64,000 nt of DNA, taken from CAZMGY01 sp964565945 [NCBI: uncultured bacterium] (GTDB taxonomy: Bacteria; GCA-001730085). A program made the position numbers and the translations under genes. Where the stretch lies: NCBI GenBank assembly GCA_964565945.1, contig CAZMGY010000010.1, positions 519 to 64,518 on the forward strand, given 5' to 3'. Below the pieces are notes generated by a model, which did not search any database, was not told the DNA's origin, and worked only from the letters and a program-made list of their open reading frames with translations. Positions 1 to 8,412 of this stretch are shown piece by piece; within the stretch, counting starts at the first letter, position 1; each line of letters begins with the position of its first letter.

Positions 1-107
1 TGCTTTCCTTTCAAATCCGACAACTTGTAAGAGTCGACAACTTCATTACCATTGACAACCGCTTTCACATCAAACTCAGGGGCTTGCTTTCCAACTAATA
101 CTCCCAT
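1..107 (-). CDS. ahpC: Peroxiredoxin (AhpC/Prx1 type), N-terminal fragment cut by window edge
   Basis: Only the first 35 codons are present; the gene runs off the left edge. The start is the ATG at 107-105, preceded by an AGGAG-type ribosome site. The N-terminus opens MGVLVGKQAPEF and continues to a SYKLSDLKGK-like stretch, which is the typical beginning of 2-Cys peroxiredoxins (hydroperoxide reduction, cytoplasm). The peroxidatic Cys lies outside the window, so the call rests on this N-terminal pattern. It lies 15 bases downstream of sodB on the same strand, so superoxide dismutase and peroxidase probably form one oxidative-stress unit (inference). Confidence 0.75.
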   Translation of the reverse strand, partial: MGVLVGKQAPEFDVKAVVNGNEVVDSYKLSDLKGK

Positions 108-122
108 AGGAGACTCCTTTCT

Positions 123-746
123 TTAGTTAACAACTTTTCTTGGGGATGTTTTAAAACGTGCAGCCACTTTATCCCAATTAACAACACTCCAGAAAGCTTT
201 AATCCAATCTGGACGCACATTTTTGTATTGCAAGTAATAGGTATGCTCCCACACATCAATCGTGAGCAAAGGTGTTTGTCCTAACGACAAAGGGCACACT
301 TGATCATGAGTGGTGGTCACTTCCAACTTATCTTGAGAATTTACCACCAACCAGGCCCAGCCAGATCCAAAGTGAGTAGCCGCCTTGGTGCTAAACGTTT
401 CTTGAAACGCTTTAAATGAACCAAAAGCACCCGTAATTGCGTCGGACAAAGCTCCTTCAGGGGCACTGCCACCATTAGGAGCCATAGACTCCCAAAAAAA
501 TGTGTGATTGTAATAGCCCCCACCATTGTTAATCACAGCCGTTCTTTTGTCATCTGCAATGCTATTTAGACTTGTCAAAATGTCTTCAATTGCTTGACCA
601 GCAACACCCGCTGTTTTAGCTGCAGCATTCAACTTATCGGTATAAGTTTGATGATGTTTGCCATGATGAACACGCAGTGTTTCCTCATTATAATGAGGTT
701 CAAGCGCATTATAATCATAAGGAAGATCAGGTAACGTAAAGACCAT
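123..746 (-). CDS. sodB: Superoxide dismutase, Fe/Mn family (probably Fe)
   Basis: Converts superoxide to oxygen and hydrogen peroxide in the cytoplasm. The 207-residue length is typical. Metal ligands are visible: the His in RVHHGKHHQTY (about residue 27), the His in YYNHTFFWESM (about 80), and the Asp and His in DVWEHTYYLQY (about 165-169). GSGWAWLV is the family hallmark. The NHTFFW context favours iron but does not prove it. The ATG is preceded by AAGGAG. It lies upstream of the peroxiredoxin fragment, which would remove the peroxide produced. Confidence 0.95.
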   Translation of the reverse strand: MVFTLPDLPYDYNALEPHYNEETLRVHHGKHHQTYTDKLNAAAKTAGVAGQAIEDILTSLNSIADDKRTAVINNGGGYYNHTFFWESMAPNGGSAPEGALSDAITGAFGSFKAFQETFSTKAATHFGSGWAWLVVNSQDKLEVTTTHDQVCPLSLGQTPLLTIDVWEHTYYLQYKNVRPDWIKAFWSVVNWDKVAARFKTSPRKVVN

Positions 747-930
747 TGTCTTCTCCTTTATGTTTGTACTGATTCAATTCTATATTAACCCTGCTTGCAG
801 GGAGTAATATCTGTTCCCATGTCTTAAATTCTTAATCATAGTTAATTGCACAGCCTTTGTCAAGCAAAGTTACGGTTAGGCTATTCTCTTGAGTGATAAG
901 TCTTGGCAGAAGAAGATCCCTTACAGTACA

Positions 931-1881
931 ATGGCTCTTATGGAAAAGGCCGTTAAATTTCTTAAAATCATAGGCAATGGGCCAAAGTCAAATCGTGATT
1001 ACACATGTCAAGAAGCGTTTAATCTAATGCAAGCCTTGATCGACGGAGATATTTTTAGCGACGCCCAGCTAGGGGCCTTGTTGTTGATGATGCGACGAAA
1101 AACCACCACAGCCGACGAGCTCAAAGGTTTTCTTGATGCCTGGGAAGATCGTTTTCCGCCGCAAGATCGTTGGTCCCAACAAATGAGTCTTTTACTCGCC
1201 AACCCATTTGATGGCAAAAAGCGCTCGATTGCCCTATCTTCCTTAGCCGCCTGTTCGTTGGTGAAACAAGGTATTCCCGTGGTCATTGGAGGCGTGGATC
1301 GTTTAGGCCCCAAGTTTGGCGCCACGGAGCAACAACTTTTTCAAGCCAGCAAAACCCACAAACTGCCTATCGATCAAAAATACCACCCAGTCCTGTGGGA
1401 TGCTTGTGAACTTTATCCTTTTTATCGGCCCTTGATCAAGTTACGCAATCAACTTGGCTTCCGCAGCTTTTTGCATACCATCGAAAAATGCGTCAATCCT
1501 TACAAAGCAACCCATGCCATTTTAACCTTGCATCACGATCCCTATATTGAGCGTTTCATCCATATGGCTCAAACCCGTTTTGAAAGTGCCACACTTCTGT
1601 TTGGAGAAGAAGGCAGTGCCGACCTTTGCTGGAAAAAGCCCACTCGCTACATTCGAGTGACAGGCGATATCATCGAAGACGGTCAAATCGACCCTGCCGA
1701 ATGGCAACTGCCCCAGCTATGCTCTCAACGACCTGGCGGTGTCGAAAACACTATAGCCTTTTGGACAACAGCACTCACAGACCCCCAAAGCTCCGAAGCG
1801 GTATGGCTTCAAGCCCAAACAGCTCTTTTACGATTTGCCTTAGGCGAAGGTCAACACCCTTACGAGCTCTTCACAAGATAA
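931..1881 (+). CDS. TrpD2/YbiB-like phosphoribosyltransferase-fold protein
   Basis: About 317 residues, resembling the anthranilate-phosphoribosyltransferase fold of the YbiB/TrpD2 group: an N-terminal helical domain with a LGALLLMMRRK-like segment, then a larger alpha/beta domain. TrpD2 members are reported to bind nucleic acid rather than make tryptophan, and no other trp gene is nearby. The frame opens at a TTG at 889, but the family-like N-terminus (KFLKIIGNG) begins after the ATGs at 931 and 940, so 931 is chosen. It is convergent with pntB. Function is inferred from family resemblance only. Confidence 0.65.
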   Translation: MALMEKAVKFLKIIGNGPKSNRDYTCQEAFNLMQALIDGDIFSDAQLGALLLMMRRKTTTADELKGFLDAWEDRFPPQDRWSQQMSLLLANPFDGKKRSIALSSLAACSLVKQGIPVVIGGVDRLGPKFGATEQQLFQASKTHKLPIDQKYHPVLWDACELYPFYRPLIKLRNQLGFRSFLHTIEKCVNPYKATHAILTLHHDPYIERFIHMAQTRFESATLLFGEEGSADLCWKKPTRYIRVTGDIIEDGQIDPAEWQLPQLCSQRPGGVENTIAFWTTALTDPQSSEAVWLQAQTALLRFALGEGQHPYELFTR

Positions 1882-1920
1882 AGCGCTACAACGGTGGTAA
1901 GGTGAGTCCGATTATGAGCC

Positions 1921-1939
1921 TTTTTTTTTGGGGGGGGGG
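1921..1939 (+). repeat. T9-G10 homopolymer junction
   Basis: Nine T followed directly by ten G, in the noncoding gap between the TrpD2-like gene and the convergent pntB. It is either a length-variable (slippage-prone) tract or a sequencing/assembly weak spot. No gene crosses it. Confidence 0.8.
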
Positions 1940-2077
1940 ATTCTAAGCCTCAGCCAAAGAGCCCGAGGAACCAACAGCTCATCCAGGGACTTTAAGAGAA
2001 ATCTAGCCCCCTACATACAGGTCAAGACTTTAATTTGTACCAAGTGCAAGTTGAAGCTCAGGCCTAAAAAAGAAGAT

Positions 2078-3457
2078 TTAAGATTTTTTGAATTCCGCCA
2101 CAAGACTTTGCAAGGTTTGCTTGGCATCACCAAAAATCATCGCCGTGTTGTCTTTGAAAAAGAGGGGATTTTCCAGGCCCGAAAACCCTGAGGCCATCGA
2201 GCGTTTGAGTACATACACGGTTTGGGCATGATCAACATTGATCACAGGCATGCCATAAATAGGTGAACTTTCATCTTCACGTGCCGAAGGATTCACCACA
2301 TCGTTGGCCCCAATCACAAGAGCTACATCGACAGATGCAATTTTGTCATTCATTTCATCCATATCAATCAACTGCTCATAAGGCACATTGGCTTCGGCCA
2401 ACAACACATTCATGTGCCCAGGCATTCGGCCTGCCACTGGATGAATTGCATACACAACTTCGGCGCCATTGTCTTCGAGAATCTTACCTAATTCATGCAC
2501 CACATGCTGAGCCTGAGCCACAGCTAAACCATAACCAGGAATCACTGCAACAGTTTGAGCGGCTTCGAGCACATAATAAGCATCTTCGGGGCTAACACTT
2601 TTGGCCTCTTGTTGGATACTTCCCTTTGACCCAGAAGAATTACCGCCACCAAAACCTCCAAGTAAAACATTCGATAAAGAGCGATTCATTGCCTTACACA
2701 TAATAGTTGTTAAGATAAGACCACTAGCTCCAACTAAAGCTCCCGATACAATAAGTAAATTATTTTGAAGTGCAAATCCAGCAGAAGCTGCTGCTAAGCC
2801 CGAATAACTATTCAATAACGAAATGACAACTGGCATGTCAGCGCCACCAATCGGCAATACCATTCCTTTGCCTAAACCTAAAGCAAGCAATAAGGCCACG
2901 TAAAATATCCAAGGATTCTGCAGAGGGTTTTGAGCAAATATCAGACCCAAAACTAATAGCGCCATTAAAATAAGAAAATTCACAAAGCGCTGTCCCCAAA
3001 AAGTGATGGGACGTGTAGCGACTATACCACTGAGCTTGCCCCAAGCCACGCAGCTTCCCGTGAAAGTTAACGCACCAATCAAAACAGCCAAATACACCAT
3101 AGCTGCGGTAAAAGGATCATTTAAGCTTCCTTGCTCAAAAGCGGCCCATCCCACGCACAAACTAGCCAAACCTCCAAAACCATTAAACAGCGCCACCATT
3201 TCAGGCATGGCCGTCATTGCTACCATACGTGCAACTACTGTGCCTATAAGACTACCCACAACAACCCCTAAGGCAATCCAACGATAATCTAAGATATCTT
3301 GATGTAGCAAGGTTACAATAACAGCTAAAAACATACCTAAAGCTGAAAGCAAATTGCCTTTACGTGCGGTGAGAGGTTTACCTAGTTTTTTAAGCCCTAA
3401 AATAAATAGAGCAGCACTGACCAAGTACACTATGCTAATCACAATATTCATCGACAT
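2078..3457 (-). CDS. pntB: NAD(P) transhydrogenase, beta subunit
   Basis: 459 residues. Membrane subunit of the proton-translocating transhydrogenase, which moves hydride from NADH to NADP+ using the proton gradient. The N-terminal half has about eight or nine hydrophobic helices (first at residues 5-22). The C-terminal third is the NADP-binding dIII domain, with VIPGYGLAVAQAQH, a GADMP-containing membrane loop upstream, and the VIGANDVVNPSA and YGMPVINVDHA motifs. Length matches the family. It is the last gene of the pntA1-pntA2-pntB set, 31 bases after pntA2. Confidence 0.95.
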   Translation of the reverse strand: MSMNIVISIVYLVSAALFILGLKKLGKPLTARKGNLLSALGMFLAVIVTLLHQDILDYRWIALGVVVGSLIGTVVARMVAMTAMPEMVALFNGFGGLASLCVGWAAFEQGSLNDPFTAAMVYLAVLIGALTFTGSCVAWGKLSGIVATRPITFWGQRFVNFLILMALLVLGLIFAQNPLQNPWIFYVALLLALGLGKGMVLPIGGADMPVVISLLNSYSGLAAASAGFALQNNLLIVSGALVGASGLILTTIMCKAMNRSLSNVLLGGFGGGNSSGSKGSIQQEAKSVSPEDAYYVLEAAQTVAVIPGYGLAVAQAQHVVHELGKILEDNGAEVVYAIHPVAGRMPGHMNVLLAEANVPYEQLIDMDEMNDKIASVDVALVIGANDVVNPSAREDESSPIYGMPVINVDHAQTVYVLKRSMASGFSGLENPLFFKDNTAMIFGDAKQTLQSLVAEFKKS

Positions 3458-3488
3458 ATTACTTATTTCCTCTTACTTAACATAAAGA

Positions 3489-3782
3489 TTACGCTTCTTT
3501 GGCTTTAAACATCGACAACATCCTATGTGTAACAAGGTAGCCTCCCACCACATTGATGGTAGCAAACACAACCGCCAAAGTGCCTAAAATCACACTCCAT
3601 TTCGACCCAGAGGTTTGCCCCGCGGCCACCATTGCACCAATCAAGGTAATTCCCGAAATAGCATTTGCGCCAGACATTAAAGGCGTATGCAAAGTGGAAG
3701 GAACCTTAACAATCAATTCAAATCCTAAAAAAATCGACAGCATCAAAATGAACGCTAAAAAAATAATCGTTTGCGCATCCAT
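3489..3782 (-). CDS. pntA2: NAD(P) transhydrogenase, alpha subunit part 2 (membrane)
   Basis: 97 residues with three to four hydrophobic segments and the typical LHTPLMSGANAISGI motif of the dII portion of the alpha subunit. In this organism the alpha chain is split into a soluble NAD-binding polypeptide (pntA1) and this membrane polypeptide, as in alphaproteobacteria and several other phyla, unlike the single E. coli PntA. It lies between pntA1 and pntB with short gaps, so they are almost certainly co-transcribed. Confidence 0.93.
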   Translation of the reverse strand: MDAQTIIFLAFILMLSIFLGFELIVKVPSTLHTPLMSGANAISGITLIGAMVAAGQTSGSKWSVILGTLAVVFATINVVGGYLVTHRMLSMFKAKEA

Positions 3783-3793
3783 TGCGTTTCTCC

Positions 3794-4912
3794 TTAGTCA
3801 AAAGTTCGTACAACTTGGCCTTGGTGCGTTAGCACAGCCTGCAACATAATTTCATCATCAGCCACATAAGATATTTTGAGAGCCTCTTTATCCCAAAAGT
3901 GAGATACAAAATGATAAAGATTAGATGCATACATCTCACTTGTGGGTAAGGGCACACGCCCTGGCAAGTTCCCATAGCCAATAATTTTTACCCCATTCAC
4001 ATCAATCAACTGATCAGGCTTAGAACCAACCACATTGCCGCCAGTTTCGGCCGCCATATCAACAACCACTGAACCAGGTTGCATTGAGGCCAATATTTCT
4101 TCGGTCACAAGCACAGGCGGTTTGCGTCCAAATACTTGAGCCGTTGTAATAACAATATCACTGCTTGCGCACACTTTGGCCATGGCTTCGCGCTGCATCT
4201 GTAGTTGCTTCTCGGTTAAAGCTTTGGCGTAACCTCCGGCGGTTTGCCCCGTTTCGCCCACATCAATTTTGACAAACTTGGCGCCTAACGACTGAACCTG
4301 CTCTTCGACCACAGGACGCGTGTCATAAGCTTCGACTCGTGCTCCCAAACGTTTAGCCGTTGCAATCGCTTGCAGACCAGCAACACCAACACCAATTACA
4401 AACACTTTGGCTGGAGAAATGGTTCCAGCCGCGGTTGTCATCATCGGAAAAATCTTTGGCGACTCCTCTGCAGCTAAAATAACCGCCATATAACCACCTA
4501 AATTAGCTTGCGAACTCAATGCATCCATTTTTTGAGCCAGTGTTGTTCGAGGGATCATTTGCATGCTAACAGAGGTCACACCTTGAGCTGCCAAAGCTTG
4601 AACCAATTCTTGCTGATCAAAAGGACTCAAATAGCTGATATGCCAAGCCCCTTTTTGCACAAGCGCAATCTCATCGGATGGGGAAGGATGCAACCGTAAA
4701 ACAATATCGGCCTGCGCTAAAAGCTCCTGGCGGTCGTCGATAACTTTGGCTCCAGCCAATGTAAATGTTTCGTTAGACCAACCCAAATGCTGTCCCAACT
4801 GACTTTCGACCATAACCTCTGCCCCAAGAGTCGTTAATTTTTTCACCGAATCAGGTGAAGCCGCAATACGTGTCTCTGCAGTCAAAGCTTCCCAAGGAAT
4901 AGCAATTTTCAT
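3794..4912 (-). CDS. pntA1: NAD(P) transhydrogenase, alpha subunit part 1 (NAD-binding)
   Basis: 372 residues from the chosen ATG (MKIAIPWE), which aligns with the AlaDH/PNT family start; a frame extension upstream to 4939 adds only nine unconserved residues. The N-terminal AlaDH/PNT domain includes the TRIAASPDSVKKL segment. The NAD-binding Rossmann domain has GVGVAGLQAIATAKRLGA (about residues 170-190), followed by a QTAGGYAK loop and a VDMAAETGGNV motif. This soluble dI domain docks on the PntA2/PntB membrane part. First gene of the operon. Confidence 0.94.
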   Translation of the reverse strand: MKIAIPWEALTAETRIAASPDSVKKLTTLGAEVMVESQLGQHLGWSNETFTLAGAKVIDDRQELLAQADIVLRLHPSPSDEIALVQKGAWHISYLSPFDQQELVQALAAQGVTSVSMQMIPRTTLAQKMDALSSQANLGGYMAVILAAEESPKIFPMMTTAAGTISPAKVFVIGVGVAGLQAIATAKRLGARVEAYDTRPVVEEQVQSLGAKFVKIDVGETGQTAGGYAKALTEKQLQMQREAMAKVCASSDIVITTAQVFGRKPPVLVTEEILASMQPGSVVVDMAAETGGNVVGSKPDQLIDVNGVKIIGYGNLPGRVPLPTSEMYASNLYHFVSHFWDKEALKISYVADDEIMLQAVLTHQGQVVRTFD

Positions 4913-4958
4913 ATAAATCGAACCTTTATTATCTTTCATCTATGACTATAATTATGAA

Positions 4959-5124
4959 TCAATCAAGCACATCTATATCGTACCATACCCTATAAGGTAT
5001 ATTTTTATTAGTCATCATGTCAGAGTGTTTTTTATGGCCTACTGAAGAAAATACTTTTGAATATGTAGCTGCTATATTTGTTTCTGTCTCAATATACAAA
5101 TCATCAGGGATATTATGAGATCCA
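4959..5124 (-). pseudogene. C-terminal fragment of an unidentified gene, truncated by an IS remnant
   Basis: An open minus-strand frame of about 55 codons ending in TGA at 4961-4959. It has no start codon of its own and begins exactly where similarity to the IS1380-type remnant stops (5125). The peptide includes YIETETNIAATYSKVF and ends YRVWYDIDVLD. It looks like the tail of a real, AT-rich gene whose front was lost to the mobile element. I do not recognise the family. Confidence 0.35.
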
Positions 5125-5449
5125 TCGTGTTGAGTTAGTAGTAAGGTATTGATAAAAGTTGAAACTTTAAGAGCAGTATTGCTATTTAAAGCAGGGAAGT
5201 GGGGGTCAATGGCCTTTTATTATCAAGGCTAAGTGATTGCATTATAATGTGCGGGTGCTAACAAGCCTGTACGGGCAGTTAGAAGTTCGTTGGTGGAGGT
5301 TGAGTTTATAGTTTAAAATATTCATAAGCACAGAAGTTTGGTTACCTTTGGTGTTTTTACCCATTGGGTGAAAAGGTTTTTTTTGTTGAAACCATTATAG
5401 CAGTTGGGATTTTTGTGTTTTTTGTTTTCTATTTTTGGATGGGGGTAAT
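5125..5449 (-). mobile_element. IS1380-type element remnant, copy A (transposase N-terminus and left end)
   Basis: About 325 bases nearly identical to 34110-34428, in the same orientation. Both carry the 5' end of an IS1380 (DDE group 1) transposase gene. Here the segment corresponding to FHPVGENTKGNQTFVL is frameshifted and mutated (FHPMGKNTKGNQTSVL). Similarity ends together at GGATGGGGGTAAT, marking the IS end. Nothing of the catalytic part remains, so it is non-functional. Confidence 0.7.
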
Positions 5450-5516
5450 TATATTTTGAATCATAATAATAATTATGACCTTAATAAATAGTTATGTGTA
5501 AAAAGGAGAATAACAA

Positions 5517-5846
5517 ATGAGCAATATCCAAAGAATAAGTATGCCAAACCCAGTTATATATATTGTTGCATTACTGCTCTTTATTGGTGCTGCACCATTA
5601 CCATATGGCTATTACATGCTTCTTCGGTTAATAGTGTGCGGTGTTTTTGCATGGGCATCTTTTATTACTTATGAGCGAAAACATGAAACATTACCTTGGG
5701 TGTACGGAATAGTGGCAATACTTTTTAATCCATTGTTGAAAATACATTTTCCTAAAGAAATTTGGGTGTTAATTGATATCGCTACTGCTATATTATTACT
5801 TTACACACGCAAGGTAATCCAGGTGCAACCAAATGAAAACACATAA
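5517..5846 (+). CDS. DUF6804-like small membrane protein, integron cassette gene
   Basis: 109 residues with three or four hydrophobic segments (about 12-28, 34-47, 60-72, 81-95). The motifs LPYGYYMLLRL and NPLLKIHFPKEIW match what I know of the DUF6804 family, whose function is unknown. It starts 20 bases after the cassette opening, behind AAAAGGAG. Its stop overlaps the first box of attC1, a compact layout typical of cassettes. Expression would depend on an outside promoter; none is obvious in the cassette. AT-rich compared with neighbours. Confidence 0.8.
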   Translation: MSNIQRISMPNPVIYIVALLLFIGAAPLPYGYYMLLRLIVCGVFAWASFITYERKHETLPWVYGIVAILFNPLLKIHFPKEIWVLIDIATAILLLYTRKVIQVQPNENT

Positions 5847-5930
5847 CAAGTCGTCCAACCTAGCCTTTTTATATGCCGTACCGCTTCGCTATGCTCTGTA
5901 TAAAAAGGCCAGTTAACTCAAACGTTATAT
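5841..5930 (+). other. Integron attC site 1
   Basis: About 90 bases bounded by ACATAAC and GTTATAT. The interior is an imperfect palindrome: GCCTTTTTATA near 5863 pairs with TATAAAAAGGC near 5899 around a variable loop, and flanking AAGTCG / TCAAACG segments resemble the inner boxes. The folded bottom strand is the normal substrate of the integron integrase. The stop codon of the cassette gene lies in the left box. Confidence 0.85.
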
Positions 5931-6173
5931 TGTAAACAATAAAAAGTACTTTAAAGTCAAAACAAAATTCATTTATCGTTTGATACCTTTTAGTTTATTT
6001 GGTGCATTAATGAGAAGTGCCAAATAAAAAAAGCAACGCTACACAAATAGTCAGTGCCATGAATGGTGCCAGCCAAATAAAAGTAAAAAATCAAGTTTAA
6101 GTGCAATTCAAAAAAATCAATGATAGCCAGGTAAGTTAAACATTGAAGGTATGTGGTATAGTCTTAGTCCGCA
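5931..6173 (+). other. Body of cassette 2, no coding sequence seen
   Basis: AT-rich stretch between the two attC sites. No frame longer than about 15 codons has both a start and a plausible ribosome site on either strand. It may be a noncoding cassette, carry a promoter or small RNA, or be a decayed gene. A TATAGT-like hexamer lies just before attC2, without a convincing -35. Confidence 0.5.
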
Positions 6174-6236
6174 ATATAACAAGCCAATCAACAGCGACCG
6201 GCAAAAAGCGTCGTCGCGTTATCTTAAACGTTACAA
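6174..6236 (+). other. Integron attC site 2
   Basis: 63 bases from ATATAAC to GTTACAA. The arm AAGCCAATCAACAGCGAC and its partner GTCGTCGCGTTATCTTAAACG form the imperfect attC stem around GGCAAAAAGC. The sequence style is close to attC sites of gammaproteobacterial chromosomal integrons. The left box matches the opening box of its own cassette exactly (see the array entry). Confidence 0.85.
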
Positions 6237-6548
6237 AACACTTCAATATATTCAAAGATACGAGATTTAGCCGCTATTCTGGTTTGGGTGATATTGTTGG
6301 TTTTGAATAGTCAAACCCCATACTGGCCACGATACGCTTCAATGCGTTCAATTTTCTATTCCTATGCCTCTTTTTCTCTAAAATTACCTGAATTTGGTAT
6401 GGGTATATTTTACTGGAGAGGTGTTTTTGAGGGTGTATTTTGCAACGGTCTCGATTTAGGTATTCAAGATCGCTTAATGATGGACTTATTTGAGCAGCTT
6501 GGTCGTATTGACTCCTCTTTGACGCCAGAGCTTGAGGGGCGCGCAAGC
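6237..6548. other. Unassigned segment between integron array and ispD
   Basis: If a third cassette began at GTTACAA its own attC should contain TTGTAAC; I find only TTGCAAC near 6438, so the cassette is probably truncated. Overlapping frames of about 90-110 codons are open on both strands (stops removed by composition), but neither has a recognisable domain or good ribosome site. I therefore call no gene. Confidence 0.4.
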
Positions 6549-7262
6549 TCACGGGCGAGTTCTGGAGGCGGCGTAGTCCTTGGCTTTGGCATAGTCATCG
6601 GGGTGGGTAACTTTAAAGTTATCTAAACTACCTTCAAACAAGTGAACCGTATATCCTAAACGATGAATTAAGAGGGCATCATCGCTAGTGTCGGTGATGC
6701 TCTGTGTTTGGGCTTGTTGATGAGCTTGCCAAATCAGATCAAATTGAAAACATTGAGGCGTTTGCACAGCGACAAGTTCGTCGCGCTTCAGGGCTTCTGC
6801 GATTGTTGCGCCCTGTTGGCGCACAATGGTGTCGGTGACAGGAACGGATGGTTCGGCCGCGCCATGTTTGTGAGCTAGATCTAAGCCTTGCGAAATCATA
6901 TCTTGAGAGATAAAGGGTCGTGCCGCGTCGTGAATGGCCACAAGTGCAATATCGTTATCCAGGTGATGCAATGCTTGTAAACTGTTGAACGAAGAATGTT
7001 GGCGTGTGGTGCCTCCAATTACCACCTGCAAAGGTCGGCTTAAAGGAATGGCACGCAAAAGATCAATATAAGGCGATTCTTCGCCGTCGGCGATAGCGAC
7101 CACCAGGTGTTGAATCCATGGGTGACGATCGAATTGTTGCAAACTGTGGGCAATTAAAGGTTGATCGCCCAAGGGTAAAAATTGTTTCGGTTGATTGTAG
7201 TCTTGCATACGGCTGCTGGTTCCTCCGGCCAAAACAATGGCCCCACTCTTGGGGGCTATCAT
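6549..7262 (-). CDS. ispD: 2-C-methyl-D-erythritol 4-phosphate cytidylyltransferase
   Basis: Third step of the MEP isoprenoid pathway: CTP plus MEP gives CDP-ME. About 237 residues from the ATG at 7262, which overlaps the HAD gene stop by four bases (ATGA), a translational-coupling arrangement; an upstream extension to 7313 is unconserved. The nucleotidyltransferase signature is IVLAGGTSSRM, then PKQFLPLGDQPLI. AIHDAARPFIS and the late TDTSDDALL follow, as in IspD. It is last in a five-gene operon; ispF, often adjacent, is absent, and the accessory island begins just downstream. Confidence 0.93.
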   Translation of the reverse strand: MIAPKSGAIVLAGGTSSRMQDYNQPKQFLPLGDQPLIAHSLQQFDRHPWIQHLVVAIADGEESPYIDLLRAIPLSRPLQVVIGGTTRQHSSFNSLQALHHLDNDIALVAIHDAARPFISQDMISQGLDLAHKHGAAEPSVPVTDTIVRQQGATIAEALKRDELVAVQTPQCFQFDLIWQAHQQAQTQSITDTSDDALLIHRLGYTVHLFEGSLDNFKVTHPDDYAKAKDYAASRTRP

Positions 7263-7816
7263 GATATTGGCTCCTGAGGGAGGTCTTGCACATATACAAA
7301 AGAAACTTGACAAGCCTCGGCTGTTTGTTGGTCGGTGATTTTATCTCCCGAAAAAATTAAGCTGTTTGGTTGGATCGAAAAATGATCCAGAATAATTTGA
7401 ATCCCATCGGGGTGAGGTTTGAATTGTGCAATATCTTCGAAGGCTAAGGTGAGCGAAGGTTGTAAAGAGATGTCTTTAAGAATACGTTCAATAGTGGAGG
7501 CACAGTTGTTGGACAAAATGGCCCAAGGTTGATCGGTTTGCAAGAGGTAATTCACCAAGGGCTGATTGTTGGTGAACGAACAGTTGTTCTCGTGTTTTTG
7601 CATAAGGATTTGAGCTTCTTGTTTTACCTCGGGGCCGTGTTTTTCGCTGGCAACATCAATCATTTGATGAATGGGGTAAGAGTCTCCATCGAATTGGTAG
7701 TTATTGCGAAGAAAGTTAAGCAAGTCTTGTCTGACCTGTCCCCAGTCTACATCCATCGTGACGATGGTGGAGTCGAAGTCAAACGCTAAATAAGGGTATT
7801 GGTTTAAGATGTTCAT
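7259..7816 (-). CDS. HAD-family phosphatase (phosphoglycolate-phosphatase-like)
   Basis: 185 residues with the HAD motifs in order: DFDST (motif I nucleophile, residues 13-17), SNN (motif II, about 102), KPHPDG (motif III Lys, about 134) and GDKITDQQTA (motif IV). The cap is small and helical. The substrate cannot be told from sequence. It sits between a membrane protein and ispD in the operon, overlapping ispD by four bases. Confidence 0.85.
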   Translation of the reverse strand: MNILNQYPYLAFDFDSTIVTMDVDWGQVRQDLLNFLRNNYQFDGDSYPIHQMIDVASEKHGPEVKQEAQILMQKHENNCSFTNNQPLVNYLLQTDQPWAILSNNCASTIERILKDISLQPSLTLAFEDIAQFKPHPDGIQIILDHFSIQPNSLIFSGDKITDQQTAEACQVSFVYVQDLPQEPIS

Positions 7817-7827
7817 GGGCGTAGCCT

Positions 7828-8412
7828 TTATCGATTAGAAGTTTTGATATTTTGGAGGTGACGCGTTTTGATAACACTTGGGTCATCGAGCAGTCGAAAT
7901 TGCACCGACGTTTTTTGAATGTTATGAATCAGCCAATCTTTCAAATGTGCCGATTGTTTAAGATACAGGCGGCGACCCGTCTGTTTGTTTTTAAGAATAA
8001 CTAAAGGTGTGTTGGTGTGACTCCAAATAATACCATCAATATCGTACTGGTCCAAAGAGGTGTGTTGGTCAGCACGCTTTTGACGTGCTTCCTCTAAGTG
8101 TTGCAGGTAAGATTTGGGTGATTGAGTGCGTTGCTGGTTCGCTTTGTTGATCCGTTCTTCTTGTGTTTCGGGCAATTGAAGGCACGTGGAGCGATAAAGC
8201 TTTTCGAGGTCATAGGGCATCTCTTTGGGTTTCGAGAGTTTATCGGTGAGGGATTGTGAAAGAATCAATTTGCTCAGTCGACCTTGAATCGGTTCAACGG
8301 GGTACGATGCAAAGACAAAAACTCTTAGGGCTTGGATAATACAAAAGATACCCGTACTAAGGGCGAAGCCTTGAGCAATGCGTAGTAGCATGTGATCAGA
8401 GAGGTATTTCAT
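7828..8412 (-). CDS. Membrane-anchored protein of unknown function
   Basis: 194 residues with one hydrophobic helix near the N-terminus (about 10-33) and a long charged helical middle. The C-terminal region contains DIDGIIWSHTNTPLVIL followed by KQTGRRLYLKQ. That pattern resembles the small beta domain of GspC/PilP-type secretion proteins, but this is only a resemblance. The start ATG overlaps the stop of the glycosyltransferase by four bases. It is probably a periplasmic protein anchored in the inner membrane. Confidence 0.6.
   Translation of the reverse strand: MKYLSDHMLLRIAQGFALSTGIFCIIQALRVFVFASYPVEPIQGRLSKLILSQSLTDKLSKPKEMPYDLEKLYRSTCLQLPETQEERINKANQQRTQSPKSYLQHLEEARQKRADQHTSLDQYDIDGIIWSHTNTPLVILKNKQTGRRLYLKQSAHLKDWLIHNIQKTSVQFRLLDDPSVIKTRHLQNIKTSNR

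Larger units (their letters stand above)
5491..6236 (+). mobile_element. Two-cassette integron array without integrase (CALIN type)
   Basis: Three recombination boxes GTTATGT (5491), GTTATAT (5924) and GTTACAA (6230) delimit two cassettes. The left outer box of each attC is the exact reverse complement of the box that opens its own cassette: ACATAAC (5841) with GTTATGT (5491), and ATATAAC (6174) with GTTATAT (5924). That is the relation expected when a circular cassette is inserted between G and TT. No integrase gene or attI-like region is visible. The array abuts the IS1380 remnant on the left and a third, truncated segment on the right. Confidence 0.85.

Noticed and set aside
1928-2191. 87-codon plus-strand frame overlapping the pntB end
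   Set aside because: Runs through the homopolymer and antisense to a certain gene; low-complexity translation.
6274-6552. Open frames on both strands between attC2 and ispD
   Set aside because: Overlapping frames with no ribosome site or recognised domain; neither is favoured over the other.
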